64,000 nucleotides of DNA from Caballeronia peredens (GCA_001544595.2 FCOH02000002.1:62001-126000), one strand, 5' to 3'; shown: positions 7,889 to 17,185, counted from the first letter of the stretch. Numbers and translations are program-made. Notes: generated by a model not told the origin, from the letters alone.

Positions 7889-9049
7889 CTACTGCGCCAG
7901 ATAAACGAACGCGCCGTTGCGGATCGTGCCCATCACGCTTGCGCGCTGATCCAGGCCGGCGTGATCCGTCGCGCTCGTATTCACGACGCCGTTCGGCACG
8001 ACCAGCTCATGCGCGTGCTCGAGTTCCGCGCGCAGTGCAACGCGAAACTCCTTCGTGCCGGGCTTGCCGGCCTTCAGCGCGCGCGCCACCGCATCCTGCA
8101 GACGCGGATACACGCCCGCCGCGTCGCCCGCGAACTGCGTGACCGTGCCCTTGCCGTACTTGTCCTCGTAAGCGTTCGCGAACGCGAGCGCCGCTTTCTT
8201 CGACGGATGATCCGCCGGCAGCGTGCGCGCGACGACCACCGGCTGAGTCGGGAACAGCGTGCCTTCGACGTCCTTGCCGCCCAGCTTGATGAACTCCGGC
8301 GTCGCGATGCCGTGCGTCTGGTAGATCGCGCCCTTGTAGCCGCGCTCGACCAGCGTGCGCTGCGGCAGCACGGTCGGCGTGCCCGCGCCCGCGATCAGCA
8401 CCGCATCGGGCTTCGCGGCGATCAGCTTGAGAATCTGCCCGGTGACGCTCGCGTCCGTGCGGTTGAACCGCTCGCTCGCGACGATCTTGATATGCCGCAA
8501 CTCGGCGAACTTGCTGAATTCGTTGAGCCAGCTGTCGCCGTAACTGTCCGCGAAGCCGATGAAACCAACCGTCTTCACGCCGTGATTGGCCATGTAACGC
8601 GTCATCACATCGGCCATGGCGCGGTCGGTCTGGGCCATCTTGAACGCCCACACTTTCTTGCCTTCCTGCGGCTCCACGACCGACGCCGAGCCGATCAGCG
8701 TGATCATCGGCGTTTCGTATTCGGCGACCGGATCGAGCGCCGCGAGCGCCGCCGGCGTGATGTTCGGGCCGACGATCACATCGACCTTGTCCTCGGTGAT
8801 GAGCTTGCGGATATTGCGCACGGCGGCGCCGGGGTCCGAGCCGTCATCGAGGATGATGTACTCCGCGTTCTGCCCGGCGATGGTCTTCGGCCACATCAGC
8901 ATCGCGTTCTTGCTCGTGATGCCGATCGCGGCAGCCGGGCCGGTGCTCGACAAATCGATGCCGACTTTCAATTGCGCCTGCGCGCCGGCGGTCAATACAG
9001 ACAAAGCGATGCCGGCGAGCAGCCGGCTCGTGAACTTCGACAACGTCAT
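7889..9049 (-). CDS. ABC transporter substrate-binding protein, LivK/branched-chain amino acid type
   Basis: 386 residues. The Sec signal (MTLSKFTSRLLAGIALSVLTAGAQA) cleaves before QLKVGIDLSSTGPAAAIG, the usual start of a type I periplasmic-binding fold. Further hallmarks are IVGPNITPAALAALDPVAEYETPMI and VGFIGFADSYGDSWL. It should capture a small organic ligand in the periplasm for an ABC importer, but no permease or ATPase genes lie nearby, so it is an orphan. It begins 58 bp after cysB on the same strand and may share its transcript. A sulfur-related ligand is conceivable but unproven. Confidence 0.87.
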   Translation of the reverse strand: MTLSKFTSRLLAGIALSVLTAGAQAQLKVGIDLSSTGPAAAIGITSKNAMLMWPKTIAGQNAEYIILDDGSDPGAAVRNIRKLITEDKVDVIVGPNITPAALAALDPVAEYETPMITLIGSASVVEPQEGKKVWAFKMAQTDRAMADVMTRYMANHGVKTVGFIGFADSYGDSWLNEFSKFAELRHIKIVASERFNRTDASVTGQILKLIAAKPDAVLIAGAGTPTVLPQRTLVERGYKGAIYQTHGIATPEFIKLGGKDVEGTLFPTQPVVVARTLPADHPSKKAALAFANAYEDKYGKGTVTQFAGDAAGVYPRLQDAVARALKAGKPGTKEFRVALRAELEHAHELVVPNGVVNTSATDHAGLDQRASVMGTIRNGAFVYLAQ

Positions 9050-9107
9050 CGGAAAGGTCTCCAGGGGAAATGCATTGATTCTTGTCGGCGACTCGGCGCC
9101 GTTTGTT

Positions 9108-10049
9108 CTACAGCTCGTAGCTTTCGTGCTCGCCCGAGAGCGCCTGCTCGATCAGCTTGCGGTTGAGCGACGGCGACAGCAGTTCGACGAGCGTATACAC
9201 ATAGCTGCGCAGATACGCGCCCTGCTTGAGCGCGAGACGCGTGACGTTCGTGCCGAACAGATGGCCGACCGGCATTGCGCGCAAATGCCGGTCGCGCTCC
9301 GGATTGAACGCGATATCCGCCATGATGCCGACGCCGAGCCCCAGTTCGACGTAAGTCTTGATCACGTCGGCGTCAATGGCTTCGAGCACGATGTCCGGCG
9401 TCAGATTGCGCAGCGCGAACGCGTGATTGATCTTGGTGCGCCCGGCGAACGACGCTTCGTACGTGATCAGCGGGTACTGCGCGAGATCGTCGAGCGTGAG
9501 AAGCTTGCGCTCCAGCAGCGGATGATCCGGCAGCATGACGGCGAGATGCTGCCACTGGAAGCAGGGCAGCGACACCAGCTCTTTATAGTTGGCGATGGCT
9601 TCGGTCGCGATGGCGATATCCGCCTGATCGTGAATGACCATCTCGGCGACTTGCGTCGGGCTGCCTTGCAGAATCGCGAGGTGAACCTTCGGAAAACGCT
9701 TCTTGAACTCCGCGATGGCCGCCGGCAGCGAATAGCGCGCCTGCGTGTGCGTCGCGGCGATCACGAGATTGCCCTGATCCTGCGCCGCGTAATCTTTACC
9801 GACGCGCTTCAGGCTCTCGACTTCCTGCAGGATTTTCTCGACCGACGCGAGAATGATGCGCCCCGGCTCGGTGAGCGATCTCACGCGTTTCCCGTGCCGC
9901 GTGAAGATCTCGACGCCCAGTTCGTCCTCGAGTTCGATGATCGCCTTGGAGACGCCCGGCTGCGACGTGTACAGCGCCTTCGCGGCCTCCGTCAGGTTGA
10001 AGTTCTGCCGGACGGCCTCGCGCACGAAGCGGAACTGATGCAGATTCAT
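9108..10049 (-). CDS. cysB: CysB-family LysR transcriptional regulator of sulfur assimilation
   Basis: 313 residues. The N-terminal winged helix-turn-helix (MNLHQFRFVREAVRQNFNLTEAAKAL, then TSQPGVSKAIIELEDELG) is very close to CysB/Cbl. The C-terminal effector domain follows. CysB proteins sense N-acetylserine/O-acetylserine, sulfate or APS and activate sulfate-assimilation genes. Its position, divergent from cysI with a 238-bp AT-rich gap, fits direct control of the neighbouring operon. Cbl/SsuR-like specificity for organosulfur is possible, but the neighbourhood supports CysB. Confidence 0.92.
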   Translation of the reverse strand: MNLHQFRFVREAVRQNFNLTEAAKALYTSQPGVSKAIIELEDELGVEIFTRHGKRVRSLTEPGRIILASVEKILQEVESLKRVGKDYAAQDQGNLVIAATHTQARYSLPAAIAEFKKRFPKVHLAILQGSPTQVAEMVIHDQADIAIATEAIANYKELVSLPCFQWQHLAVMLPDHPLLERKLLTLDDLAQYPLITYEASFAGRTKINHAFALRNLTPDIVLEAIDADVIKTYVELGLGVGIMADIAFNPERDRHLRAMPVGHLFGTNVTRLALKQGAYLRSYVYTLVELLSPSLNRKLIEQALSGEHESYEL

Positions 10050-10287
10050 TTATAACCTTTACTTATAACCATCAGGCATATCAAAGTAATTTTTCAGTCG
10101 TTTGCAATATATAGCAGGTTCTTTACTATCAGTCCAATTTTTCCAATATCCATATCTGTTTTCGTCATTTGCTTATGAGGGTTCCGTCTGAACGGTGCCG
10201 GCGGCGAAGACTCAATGAATATTCGATGGACGAGACGCGCTGCGTAACCTAGGACGCCGCGCTTTGACAAAAACTTGGGGCCCCCGA
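10050..10287. promoter_or_regulatory. cysB-cysI divergent control region with TTATAA dyad
   Basis: This gap is far more AT-rich than the surrounding DNA. Two copies of TTATAACC occur at 10050-10057 and 10063-10070, one 13-bp period apart. Because TTATAA is itself palindromic, they also form a LysR-like dyad (TTATAA-N7-TTATAA). The pair abuts the cysB start codon, suggesting autoregulation. The cysI promoter should lie within 10080-10260. The binding role is inferred. Confidence 0.5.
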
Positions 10288-11964
10288 ATGTACCAATACG
10301 ATCAGATCGACCAACGCATCGTCGACGAACGTGTCGCGCAGTATGCAGACCAGGTTCGCCGTCGGCTGTCGGGCGAATTGAGCGAAGAGGAATTCCGTCC
10401 GCTGCGTCTGCAGAACGGTCTGTACATGCAGCGTCACGCGTACATGCACCGCATCGCGATTCCGTACGGCAACCTGCGCAGCGACCAGATGCGCGTGCTT
10501 GCCGCCATCGCGCGCGAGCACGACCGCGGCTACGGTCACTTTTCCACGCGCACCAACATCCAGTTCAACTGGGTCGAGCTCGAAGAGACGCCGGAAATCC
10601 TGCGCAAGCTCGCGTCGGTGCAGATGCACGCCATTCAGACGTCGGGTAATTGCATCCGCAACATCACGGCCGACCAGTTCGCGGGCGTCGCACCGGATGA
10701 ACAGGTCGATCCGCGTCCGTGGTCCGAGATCATGCGTCAATGGTCGACGTTCCACCCGGAATTCGCGTGGCTGCCGCGCAAGTTCAAGATCGCGGTGAAC
10801 GGTTCGACGGAAGACCGCGCGGCCGTGCAGGTGCACGATCTGGGCGTCTATCTGAAGAAGAACGCGCAGGGCGAAGTGGTCATGGACATCCTCGCGGGCG
10901 GCGGGCTGGGCCGCACGCCGATCGTCGGCGCGATCATCAAGCGCGATCTGCCGTGGCAGCACCTGCTCACGTACTGCGAAGCCGTGCTGCGCGTCTACAA
11001 CCGTTACGGCCGCCGCGACAACATGTACAAGGCGCGCATCAAGATTCTCGTGAAGGCGCTCTCGCCGGAGAAATTCTCGAAGCAGGTCGAAGAAGAGTGG
11101 CAGCACCTGAAGGACGGTCCGTCGACGCTCACGCAGGCGGAAGTCGAGCGCGTGTCGGCGTTCTTCGCGCCGCCCGCGTACGAAAAGCTCGCGGACACCG
11201 ACGCCTCGTATGAAAAGCATCTGATCGAGAGCAGGCCGTTCGCGCGCTGGGTCGAGCGCAACGTGCGTCCGCACAAGGTGCCGGGCTATGCATCGGTGAC
11301 GCTGTCGCTCAAGCCGCGCGAGATCGCGCCGGGCGACGCCACCGACAAGCAGATGGACGACGTCGCCGATCTGGCCGACGAGTTCTCGTTCGGCGAAATC
11401 CGCGTGTCGCACGAACAAAACCTGATTCTCGCGAACGTGAAGAAGCACGATCTGTACACCGTCTGGGAACGCGCGAAGGCGCTCGGTTTCGCGACGGCGA
11501 ACATCGGCCTCCTGACGGACATCATCGCGTGCCCGGGCGGCGATTTCTGCTCGCTCGCGAACGCGAAGTCGATTCCGATCGCACTCGCCATTCAGGATCG
11601 CTTCAACGATCTCGACTACGTGCACGACCTGGGCGACCTGTCGCTGAACATTTCGGGCTGCATCAACGCGTGCGGTCACCATCACGTCGGCAACATCGGC
11701 ATTCTGGGCGTCGACAAGGACGGCTCCGAGTGGTACCAGGTGACGCTCGGCGGCGAGCAGAGCTCGGGCGCGACCGGCGCGCATCTCGGCAAGGTGATCG
11801 GGCCGTCGTTCTCGGCGGAAGAAATGCCCGACGTGATCGCGCAGGTGATCGATACCTTCGTCGACAACCGCGGCGAAGGCGAGCGTTTCATCGAGACGTT
11901 CAATCGCATCGGCATGGCGCCGTTCAAGGAGCGCGTGTACGCATCGCGCCAGGCTCACGCTTGA
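10288..11964 (+). CDS. cysI: sulfite reductase hemoprotein (siroheme/4Fe-4S), nitrite/sulfite reductase family
   Basis: 558 residues from ATG at 10288 (MYQYDQIDQRIVDERVAQ), the usual family start. A TTG 24 bp upstream is open but lacks support. Cluster ligands are seen in CPGGDFC (C-x5-C) and SGCINACGHHH (C-x3-C), which hold the 4Fe-4S centre bridged to siroheme. The enzyme reduces sulfite to sulfide with six electrons. No flavoprotein CysJ is nearby, so a ferredoxin-like donor is likely. It is the first gene of cysI-DUF934-cysH-cysD-cysN-cobA. A nitrite-reducing role is an alternative, but the operon indicates sulfite. Confidence 0.93.
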   Translation: MYQYDQIDQRIVDERVAQYADQVRRRLSGELSEEEFRPLRLQNGLYMQRHAYMHRIAIPYGNLRSDQMRVLAAIAREHDRGYGHFSTRTNIQFNWVELEETPEILRKLASVQMHAIQTSGNCIRNITADQFAGVAPDEQVDPRPWSEIMRQWSTFHPEFAWLPRKFKIAVNGSTEDRAAVQVHDLGVYLKKNAQGEVVMDILAGGGLGRTPIVGAIIKRDLPWQHLLTYCEAVLRVYNRYGRRDNMYKARIKILVKALSPEKFSKQVEEEWQHLKDGPSTLTQAEVERVSAFFAPPAYEKLADTDASYEKHLIESRPFARWVERNVRPHKVPGYASVTLSLKPREIAPGDATDKQMDDVADLADEFSFGEIRVSHEQNLILANVKKHDLYTVWERAKALGFATANIGLLTDIIACPGGDFCSLANAKSIPIALAIQDRFNDLDYVHDLGDLSLNISGCINACGHHHVGNIGILGVDKDGSEWYQVTLGGEQSSGATGAHLGKVIGPSFSAEEMPDVIAQVIDTFVDNRGEGERFIETFNRIGMAPFKERVYASRQAHA

Positions 11965-11974
11965 GGATTTTCAA

Positions 11975-12514
11975 ATGACGTTGATTATCAAGAATCGCGC
12001 GGTCGTGGAAGACAGCTTCACCGTGGTGCGTGCCGCCGAAGACGGCGCACTGCCCGCCATCGATGCGCTCCCGGCCGGCCGAGTGATCGTGCCTTTCGCG
12101 CTGTGGAAAGAACACAAGTCGGCGATCGTCGCGTCGCGTGCGAAGGAAGACATCGGCGTGTGGCTCGCGCCCGATGACGAACCCGCCGACCTCGCACCCG
12201 ACTTCGACTTGCTTTCCGTGATCGCGGTCGATTTCCCGGTGTTCCGCGATGGCCGCGGCTTCTCCATCGGCCGCCTGCTGCGCGAGCGCTACCAGTGGAC
12301 GGGCGAACTGCGCGCGATCGGCGACGTGCTGCGCGATCAGGTGCTGTTCCACTCGCGCTGCGGCTTCGATGCGTTCGCCGTGCGCGCGGACAAGGACATC
12401 AACGACGCGCTCAATGCCTTCACCGAGTTCTCGGAGCTGTATCAGGGCGCAACCGACAATCCCGAACCGCTGTTCCGCCGTCGCGCGGCGGTTCTGGCCG
12501 CACGCGGAGCGTAA
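11975..12514 (+). CDS. DUF934 protein of the sulfite-reductase operon
   Basis: 179 residues, matching the DUF934 family usually found directly after this type of cysI. It has no signal peptide or membrane helix, so it is cytoplasmic. The C-terminal half holds the conserved stretch FRDGRGFSIGRLLRERY and LFHSRCGFDAFAVR. Its molecular role is not established. Co-occurrence with a CysJ-lacking sulfite reductase suggests an accessory or electron-transfer helper. It lies 10 bp after cysI and 3 bp before cysH. Confidence 0.88.
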   Translation: MTLIIKNRAVVEDSFTVVRAAEDGALPAIDALPAGRVIVPFALWKEHKSAIVASRAKEDIGVWLAPDDEPADLAPDFDLLSVIAVDFPVFRDGRGFSIGRLLRERYQWTGELRAIGDVLRDQVLFHSRCGFDAFAVRADKDINDALNAFTEFSELYQGATDNPEPLFRRRAAVLAARGA

Positions 12515-12517
12515 TGC

Positions 12518-13240
12518 ATGACGCCTGAATTGCAAGCCAAGGTTGAACGCCTCGACACGTTGCTCGATTCGATCGCGGCGCGTCACGAGCGCGTCAAGCT
12601 AGCCAGCAGCCTCGCCGCCGAAGACATGGTGCTCACGCATGCCATTCTGTCGCGCGGCGTGGGGATCGGCATCTTCTCGTTGAACACGGGCCGCCTGCAC
12701 GCGGAAACGCTCGGCATGATCGAGCGCGTGAAGGAACGCTATGGCTACGATATCGAGCAGTTTCATCCGCAGCAGGACGCGGTCGATGCCTACGTGCGCG
12801 ATCACGGCCTGAACGCGTTCTACGAAAGCATTGATTTACGCAAGAGCTGCTGCCATATCCGCAAGGTCGAGCCGTTGAACCGCGCGTTGTCGGATGTCTC
12901 CGCGTGGGTCACGGGCCAGCGCCGCGAGCAATCGGTGACGCGCGCCGAACTGCACGAGGAAGAGCAGGACGCGCCGCGCGGCATCGCCAAGTTCAATCCG
13001 CTCGCGGACTGGAGCGAAAGCGATGTCTGGGACTATCTCAAGGCCTTCGACGTGCCGGTGAACCCGCTGCACGCGCGCGGCTATCCGAGCATCGGCTGCG
13101 AGCCTTGCACGCGCGCCGTGCGCCCCGGCGAAGACAGCCGCGCGGGCCGCTGGTGGTGGGAATCGCGCGACACCAAGGAATGCGGGCTGCACATCACGAA
13201 CATCAAGATCGTGGAAGAAGCGCCAAGCTCCGCGATCTGA
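12518..13240 (+). CDS. cysH: adenylyl-sulfate (APS) reductase, thioredoxin-dependent
   Basis: 240 residues. Cluster-binding cysteines are present as KSCCHIRK (about residues 109-110) and GCEPCTRAV (about 193-196). These four residues distinguish 4Fe-4S APS reductases from PAPS reductases. The catalytic Cys lies in TKECGLHI near the C-terminus. The enzyme turns APS into sulfite and AMP. This agrees with the absence of an APS kinase in the operon, since CysN has no CysC domain. The start ATG is 3 bp after the DUF934 stop. Confidence 0.93.
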   Translation: MTPELQAKVERLDTLLDSIAARHERVKLASSLAAEDMVLTHAILSRGVGIGIFSLNTGRLHAETLGMIERVKERYGYDIEQFHPQQDAVDAYVRDHGLNAFYESIDLRKSCCHIRKVEPLNRALSDVSAWVTGQRREQSVTRAELHEEEQDAPRGIAKFNPLADWSESDVWDYLKAFDVPVNPLHARGYPSIGCEPCTRAVRPGEDSRAGRWWWESRDTKECGLHITNIKIVEEAPSSAI

Positions 13241-13352
13241 AGGCAGCAAGGCGCGCGAACGACGCGCCGGCGCCTTAAGCACCAAACCCTGTCATTGAAC
13301 GCATCGTCACTCTGGAACACGCATGACGCTGCATAAAAAAGGATCGACGAAC

Positions 13353-14315
13353 ATGAGCACCACGCTCGACTCTACCGTCCCGGCCCCGATCGTCAACAAG
13401 GCGACCCGGATGGATCACCTCGACTGGCTCGAAGCCGAGTCGATCCACATCATTCGCGAACTCGTCGCGGAATGCAGCAAGCCCGCACTGCTGTTCTCGG
13501 GCGGCAAGGACTCGGTGGTCGTGCTGCATCTCGCGCTCAAGGCGTTCGGTCTCGGCGCGGGCCGCAAGACTCAGTTGCCGTTCCCGCTGGTTCACATCGA
13601 CACGGGTCACAACTTCCAGGAAGTGATCGACTTCCGCGATCGTCGCGCAGCCGAAATCGGCGCGGAACTGGTCGTCGGCCATGTCGAGGATTCGATCAAA
13701 AAGGGCACCGTGCGTCTGCGTCGCGAGACGGATTCGCGCAACGCCGCGCAGGCGGTGACGCTGCTCGAAACCATCGAGGAATACGGCTACACGGCGATGA
13801 TCGGCGGCGCGCGCCGCGACGAAGAAAAGGCGCGCGCGAAAGAACGCATCTTCTCGTTCCGCGACGAATTCGGCCAGTGGGACCCGAAGGCGCAGCGCCC
13901 GGAACTGTGGAGCATCTATAACGCGCGCCTGCACGCGGGCGAGCATCTGCGCGTGTTCCCGATCTCGAACTGGACCGAACTCGACGTGTGGCAGTACATC
14001 GCGCGCGAGAAGCTCGAACTGCCGTCGATTTACTACGCGCACGACCGTGAAATCATCCGCCGCAACGGTTTGCTCGTGCCGCTCACGCCGCTCACGCCGC
14101 TGCGCGAGGGCGAAACGTCGGAAGTGGCGCAAGTGCGCTTCCGTACGGTCGGCGACATCAGCTGCACGTGCCCGGTCGCGAGCGATGCCGACGATGTCGA
14201 GAAGATCATCGCCGAGACGGCCGTGACGGAAATCACGGAACGCGGCGCGACGCGCATGGACGACCAGGCGTCGGAAGCCGCGATGGAACAGCGCAAGAAG
14301 CAAGGTTATTTCTAA
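13353..14315 (+). CDS. cysD: sulfate adenylyltransferase subunit 2
   Basis: 320 residues from ATG at 13353, which has AAGGA about 9 bp upstream and gives the family N-terminus MSTTLDSTV. An in-frame ATG at 13323 is open but has a poorer ribosome site. The PP-loop LLFSGGKDSVVVLHLALKAF identifies the ATP-pyrophosphatase subunit. With CysN it makes APS from ATP and sulfate. The C-terminal segment SEAAMEQRKKQGYF is typical of CysD. It sits between cysH and cysN in the operon. Confidence 0.94.
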   Translation: MSTTLDSTVPAPIVNKATRMDHLDWLEAESIHIIRELVAECSKPALLFSGGKDSVVVLHLALKAFGLGAGRKTQLPFPLVHIDTGHNFQEVIDFRDRRAAEIGAELVVGHVEDSIKKGTVRLRRETDSRNAAQAVTLLETIEEYGYTAMIGGARRDEEKARAKERIFSFRDEFGQWDPKAQRPELWSIYNARLHAGEHLRVFPISNWTELDVWQYIAREKLELPSIYYAHDREIIRRNGLLVPLTPLTPLREGETSEVAQVRFRTVGDISCTCPVASDADDVEKIIAETAVTEITERGATRMDDQASEAAMEQRKKQGYF

Positions 14316-14343
14316 GCCACACGCCCCGAGGAACGAGAGAATC

Positions 14344-15657
14344 ATGAGCATCTATCAAGCTGAAGACCTGGGCGTGTTGCGCTTCATCACGGCGGGCAGC
14401 GTCGACGACGGCAAGAGCACGCTGATCGGCCGCCTGCTGTACGACAGCAAGGCTGTGCTGTCGGACCAGTTGTCCGCGATTTCGCGCGCGAAGAACAAGC
14501 GCACGGTCGGCGATGAAATCGATCTGTCGCTGCTGACGGACGGGCTGGAGGCCGAGCGCGAGCAGGGCATCACCATCGATGTCGCGTACCGCTATTTCGC
14601 GACCGCCAAGCGCAAGTTCATCATCGCCGATACGCCGGGCCACGAGCAGTACACGCGCAACATGGTGACGGGCGCATCGACGGCGCATGCCGCGATCATT
14701 CTCGTCGACGCCACGCGCGTCACGTTCGAGAACGGCGTCGCGCAACTGCTGCCGCAGACGAAGCGCCACAGCGCGATCGTCAAGCTCCTCGGCCTGCAGC
14801 ACGCGATCGTCGCGATCAACAAGATGGATCTGGTCGATTACAGCGAAGCGCGTTTCAACGAAATCCGCGATGCGTATGTCGTGCTCGCGCGTCAGCTCGG
14901 TCTGTCGGATGTGCGCTTCGTGCCGGTGTCGGCGCTGAAGGGCGACAACATCGTCACCGCGAGCGAGCGCATGCCGTGGTACGCGGGCGAGCCGCTGCTC
15001 GATCTGCTGGAATCGCTGCCCGTCGCGCAGCCGAACGATCAGGCGCTGCGCTTCCCGGTGCAGTGGGTCGCGCGTCAGGACGGCTCGCAGGCCGACGATT
15101 TCCGAGGCTACATGGGCCGCGTGGAAGCCGGCGAAGTGCGCGTCGGCGATTCGATCGTCGTGCTGCCGGGCAATCGCGACGCGACCGTCGCCGAGATCAT
15201 CGCGCCGGTGCCGGGCGGCGTCGCGCCGGTGGACCGCGCGTTCGCGGGCCAGACCGTGACGATCCGCCTCGCGGAAGACGTCGACGTGTCGCGCGGCGAC
15301 ACCTTCGTTCCGGCGACAGCGAAGGTCGAGCCGGCGAAGAAGCTCGAAGCCGATCTCTGCTGGTTCGACGAGGAGCCGCTTTCGCCGCAGCGCAAGTATC
15401 TGCTGAAGCAGACGACGAACACGGTGTTCGCGCGCATCGGCGCGGTGAAAGAGGTGCTGGACGTGCACACGCTGTCGCATTCGGTCGACCGCAGCACGCT
15501 CGCGATGAACGACATCGGCCGCGTGGCGCTCACGCTGCAGAAGCCTCTCGTCGCGGACGAGTACGATACGCATCAGGGCACCGGCGCGTTCGTGCTGATC
15601 GACGAGGCGACGCATCACACGGTCGCGGCCGGTATGATTCGTGCATTCTCTGCATGA
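14344..15657 (+). CDS. cysN: sulfate adenylyltransferase subunit 1 (GTPase)
   Basis: 437 residues. G-motifs are visible: GSVDDGKSTLIGRLL (P-loop), DTPGHEQYTRN (G3) and NKMDLVDY (G4). EF-Tu-like beta-barrel domains follow. GTP hydrolysis drives APS formation by CysD. The protein ends without a CysC kinase domain, consistent with direct use of APS by CysH. The start is 28 bp after the cysD stop with GAGG upstream. cobA follows at once. Confidence 0.94.
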   Translation: MSIYQAEDLGVLRFITAGSVDDGKSTLIGRLLYDSKAVLSDQLSAISRAKNKRTVGDEIDLSLLTDGLEAEREQGITIDVAYRYFATAKRKFIIADTPGHEQYTRNMVTGASTAHAAIILVDATRVTFENGVAQLLPQTKRHSAIVKLLGLQHAIVAINKMDLVDYSEARFNEIRDAYVVLARQLGLSDVRFVPVSALKGDNIVTASERMPWYAGEPLLDLLESLPVAQPNDQALRFPVQWVARQDGSQADDFRGYMGRVEAGEVRVGDSIVVLPGNRDATVAEIIAPVPGGVAPVDRAFAGQTVTIRLAEDVDVSRGDTFVPATAKVEPAKKLEADLCWFDEEPLSPQRKYLLKQTTNTVFARIGAVKEVLDVHTLSHSVDRSTLAMNDIGRVALTLQKPLVADEYDTHQGTGAFVLIDEATHHTVAAGMIRAFSA

Positions 15658-15682
15658 GCCATTTGACCGCTTGAGTTCATCG

Positions 15683-16447
15683 ATGAAAGCTATGGGGAAG
15701 GTCTATCTGATCGGCGCGGGGCCGGGCGCGGCGGATCTCATCACCGTGCGCGGCATGCGTCTGCTGGAACAGGCGGATGTCGTGCTGCACGACGCGCTGG
15801 TCGAGTCCGCCATGCTCGATTACGCCGCGGGCGCGAAGAAGATCGCGGTCGGCAAGCGTTGCGGACAGCGTTCGACGGCCCAGCACTTCATCAACAAGCA
15901 GATCGTCGATGCGGCGCGGGAGCACGAGGTCGTCGTGCGTCTGAAAGGCGGCGACCCGATGCTGTTCGGCCGCGCCGACGAAGAAATGCGCGCGCTCGAA
16001 GCGGCGGGCATCGAGTACGAAGTGGTGCCGGGCATCACGGCGGCGCTGGCGAGCGCGGCGGCCTTGAAGCGCTCGCTGACGTTGCGTGGCGTCGCGCGCA
16101 GTGTCGCACTGGCGACGCATTCGCGCGCGCCCGACAGCGACGAGATCCGCGAGCAGGCAAAGGCCGACTCGCTCGTGTTCTACATGGGCCGCGACAGCGC
16201 GCCGGACATCGCCCAGCAACTGATCGACGCGGGCCGTCCGGGCTCGACGCCGGTCGCGATCGTCGAAGCGTGCAGCACGCCGCGGGAGCGCACGTTGACG
16301 TTGACGCTCGCGCGCATGGCGTTGGGCGAGGCGCAGGAATGGCTGGATGCGTCGCAGCCGAGCTTGTTGATGATCGGCGAGGCGTTTCGCGAACGCGCGG
16401 CGGCGAAGCCGAAGGTGCATCTGAAAGGGATGCAGGCTGCGGCTTGA
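15683..16447 (+). CDS. cobA: uroporphyrinogen-III C-methyltransferase (SUMT)
   Basis: 254 residues from ATG at 15683 (MKAMGKVYLIGAGPG). The open frame extends to 15641 inside cysN, but that extension lacks family similarity. Motifs are GAGPGAADLITVRG (SAM loop), VVRLKGGDPMLFGR and PGITAALASAAA. It methylates uroporphyrinogen III twice to precorrin-2, the branch point to siroheme and cobalamin. At the end of the cys operon its likely task is siroheme for CysI. It lacks the CysG dehydrogenase/chelatase domain; the CbiX-like gene nearby could supply the metal insertion. Confidence 0.93.
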   Translation: MKAMGKVYLIGAGPGAADLITVRGMRLLEQADVVLHDALVESAMLDYAAGAKKIAVGKRCGQRSTAQHFINKQIVDAAREHEVVVRLKGGDPMLFGRADEEMRALEAAGIEYEVVPGITAALASAAALKRSLTLRGVARSVALATHSRAPDSDEIREQAKADSLVFYMGRDSAPDIAQQLIDAGRPGSTPVAIVEACSTPRERTLTLTLARMALGEAQEWLDASQPSLLMIGEAFRERAAAKPKVHLKGMQAAA

Positions 16448-16464
16448 TGTGGGCTGCGGCAAAT

Positions 16465-16497
16465 GAAAAAAACGCACCGTCGACGGTGCGTTTTTTT
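16465..16497. terminator. bidirectional terminator after the cys operon
   Basis: A perfect stem AACGCACCG / CGGTGCGTT with a TCGA loop, A-run on the left and T-run on the right. It lies between the convergent cobA and vapC genes and can end both transcripts. Confidence 0.9.
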
Positions 16498-16504
16498 ATG
16501 CCGA

Positions 16505-16927
16505 TTAGAATTCGACCGGCTTGATCTTCTTCTTTTTCGAATTGTTCGCCAGAACGGCGTCGAGTGTCGCGATCGTCGTGGCCTTGCATTCCAGCGCGAC
16601 CGCCAGATGAAGCGCATCTCCGGCACGCAGGCCAGTCGACGCATCCAGCGTGAGAAGCGCCGCTTGATGAAAAACCGGTGGTTCGGTGGGCGTCAGCTGC
16701 AAGTCGCTCGCGCACATTCGTTCGAAGCTTCGCCAGGCGAAAGCCGACTGCTCGTCCGTAATCTGTCCGGTGCGCCGCTTGATGCCGAGCGCGCTCGCGA
16801 ACTCCGTGACACACCAAGCGCCCGAGATCAAATCGTCTTTCGCCGTTGCGTACCAGCGCGAAACCGCGGCACTCATGCGCTCCCTGACGCAGAGCGCGAC
16901 GAGCACGCTCGTCTCGACATAGACCAT
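16505..16927 (-). CDS. vapC: VapC-type PIN-domain toxin
   Basis: 140 residues. The PIN N-terminus reads MVYVETSVLVALCV, with Glu at position 5 where many VapC proteins have Asp. Other acidic residues lie in WCVTEFASAL (Glu about 41) and AGDALHLAVALE (Asp about 100). These proteins are magnesium-dependent RNases that cut tRNA or rRNA. The start overlaps the vapB stop by one base (TGATG), the usual coupling of antitoxin and toxin. It is transcribed toward the shared terminator beside cobA. Confidence 0.88.
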   Translation of the reverse strand: MVYVETSVLVALCVRERMSAAVSRWYATAKDDLISGAWCVTEFASALGIKRRTGQITDEQSAFAWRSFERMCASDLQLTPTEPPVFHQAALLTLDASTGLRAGDALHLAVALECKATTIATLDAVLANNSKKKKIKPVEF

Positions 16928-17172
16928 CAGTAGCGGGCTTCGCGCCGGAGTTCGTCCATGACCGATTCGGTCATCGCCATTTCATCGCGCGTTTTGGCAA
17001 GCTCCTCCGCGAACGCCCGGCGGTCCCATTTCGCCGCACGAAGGCAGATTCCGCCGTCGATGGTGAGACTGGCCTGGACCTGATCGCCCTCGGCAAGTCC
17101 GGTGTGACGGAGGTAGTCGGCAGGCAGGCGCACGGCGAGACTGTTGCCCCATTTCGAAATGAGCAAGTTCAT
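16927..17172 (-). CDS. vapB: VapB antitoxin, AbrB/MazE-like DNA-binding protein
   Basis: 81 residues. The N-terminal SKWGNSLAVRLP (about residues 6-17) is the swapped-hairpin AbrB/MazE DNA-binding motif. The acidic, helical C-terminus (ELAKTRDEMAMTESVMDEL) should wrap the toxin. Two ATGs occur in tandem (17175 and 17172); GGAGG is better spaced for the second. A longer open frame upstream runs through the operator and is not used here. With vapC it forms an autoregulated pair controlled from the palindrome 14 bp upstream. Confidence 0.88.
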   Translation of the reverse strand: MNLLISKWGNSLAVRLPADYLRHTGLAEGDQVQASLTIDGGICLRAAKWDRRAFAEELAKTRDEMAMTESVMDELRREARY

Positions 17173-17185
17173 CATGACCTCCGGT

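Noticed and set aside
10264..10287. TTG start for CysI
   Set aside because: The ATG at 10288 gives the conserved N-terminus; the extra eight residues have no support.
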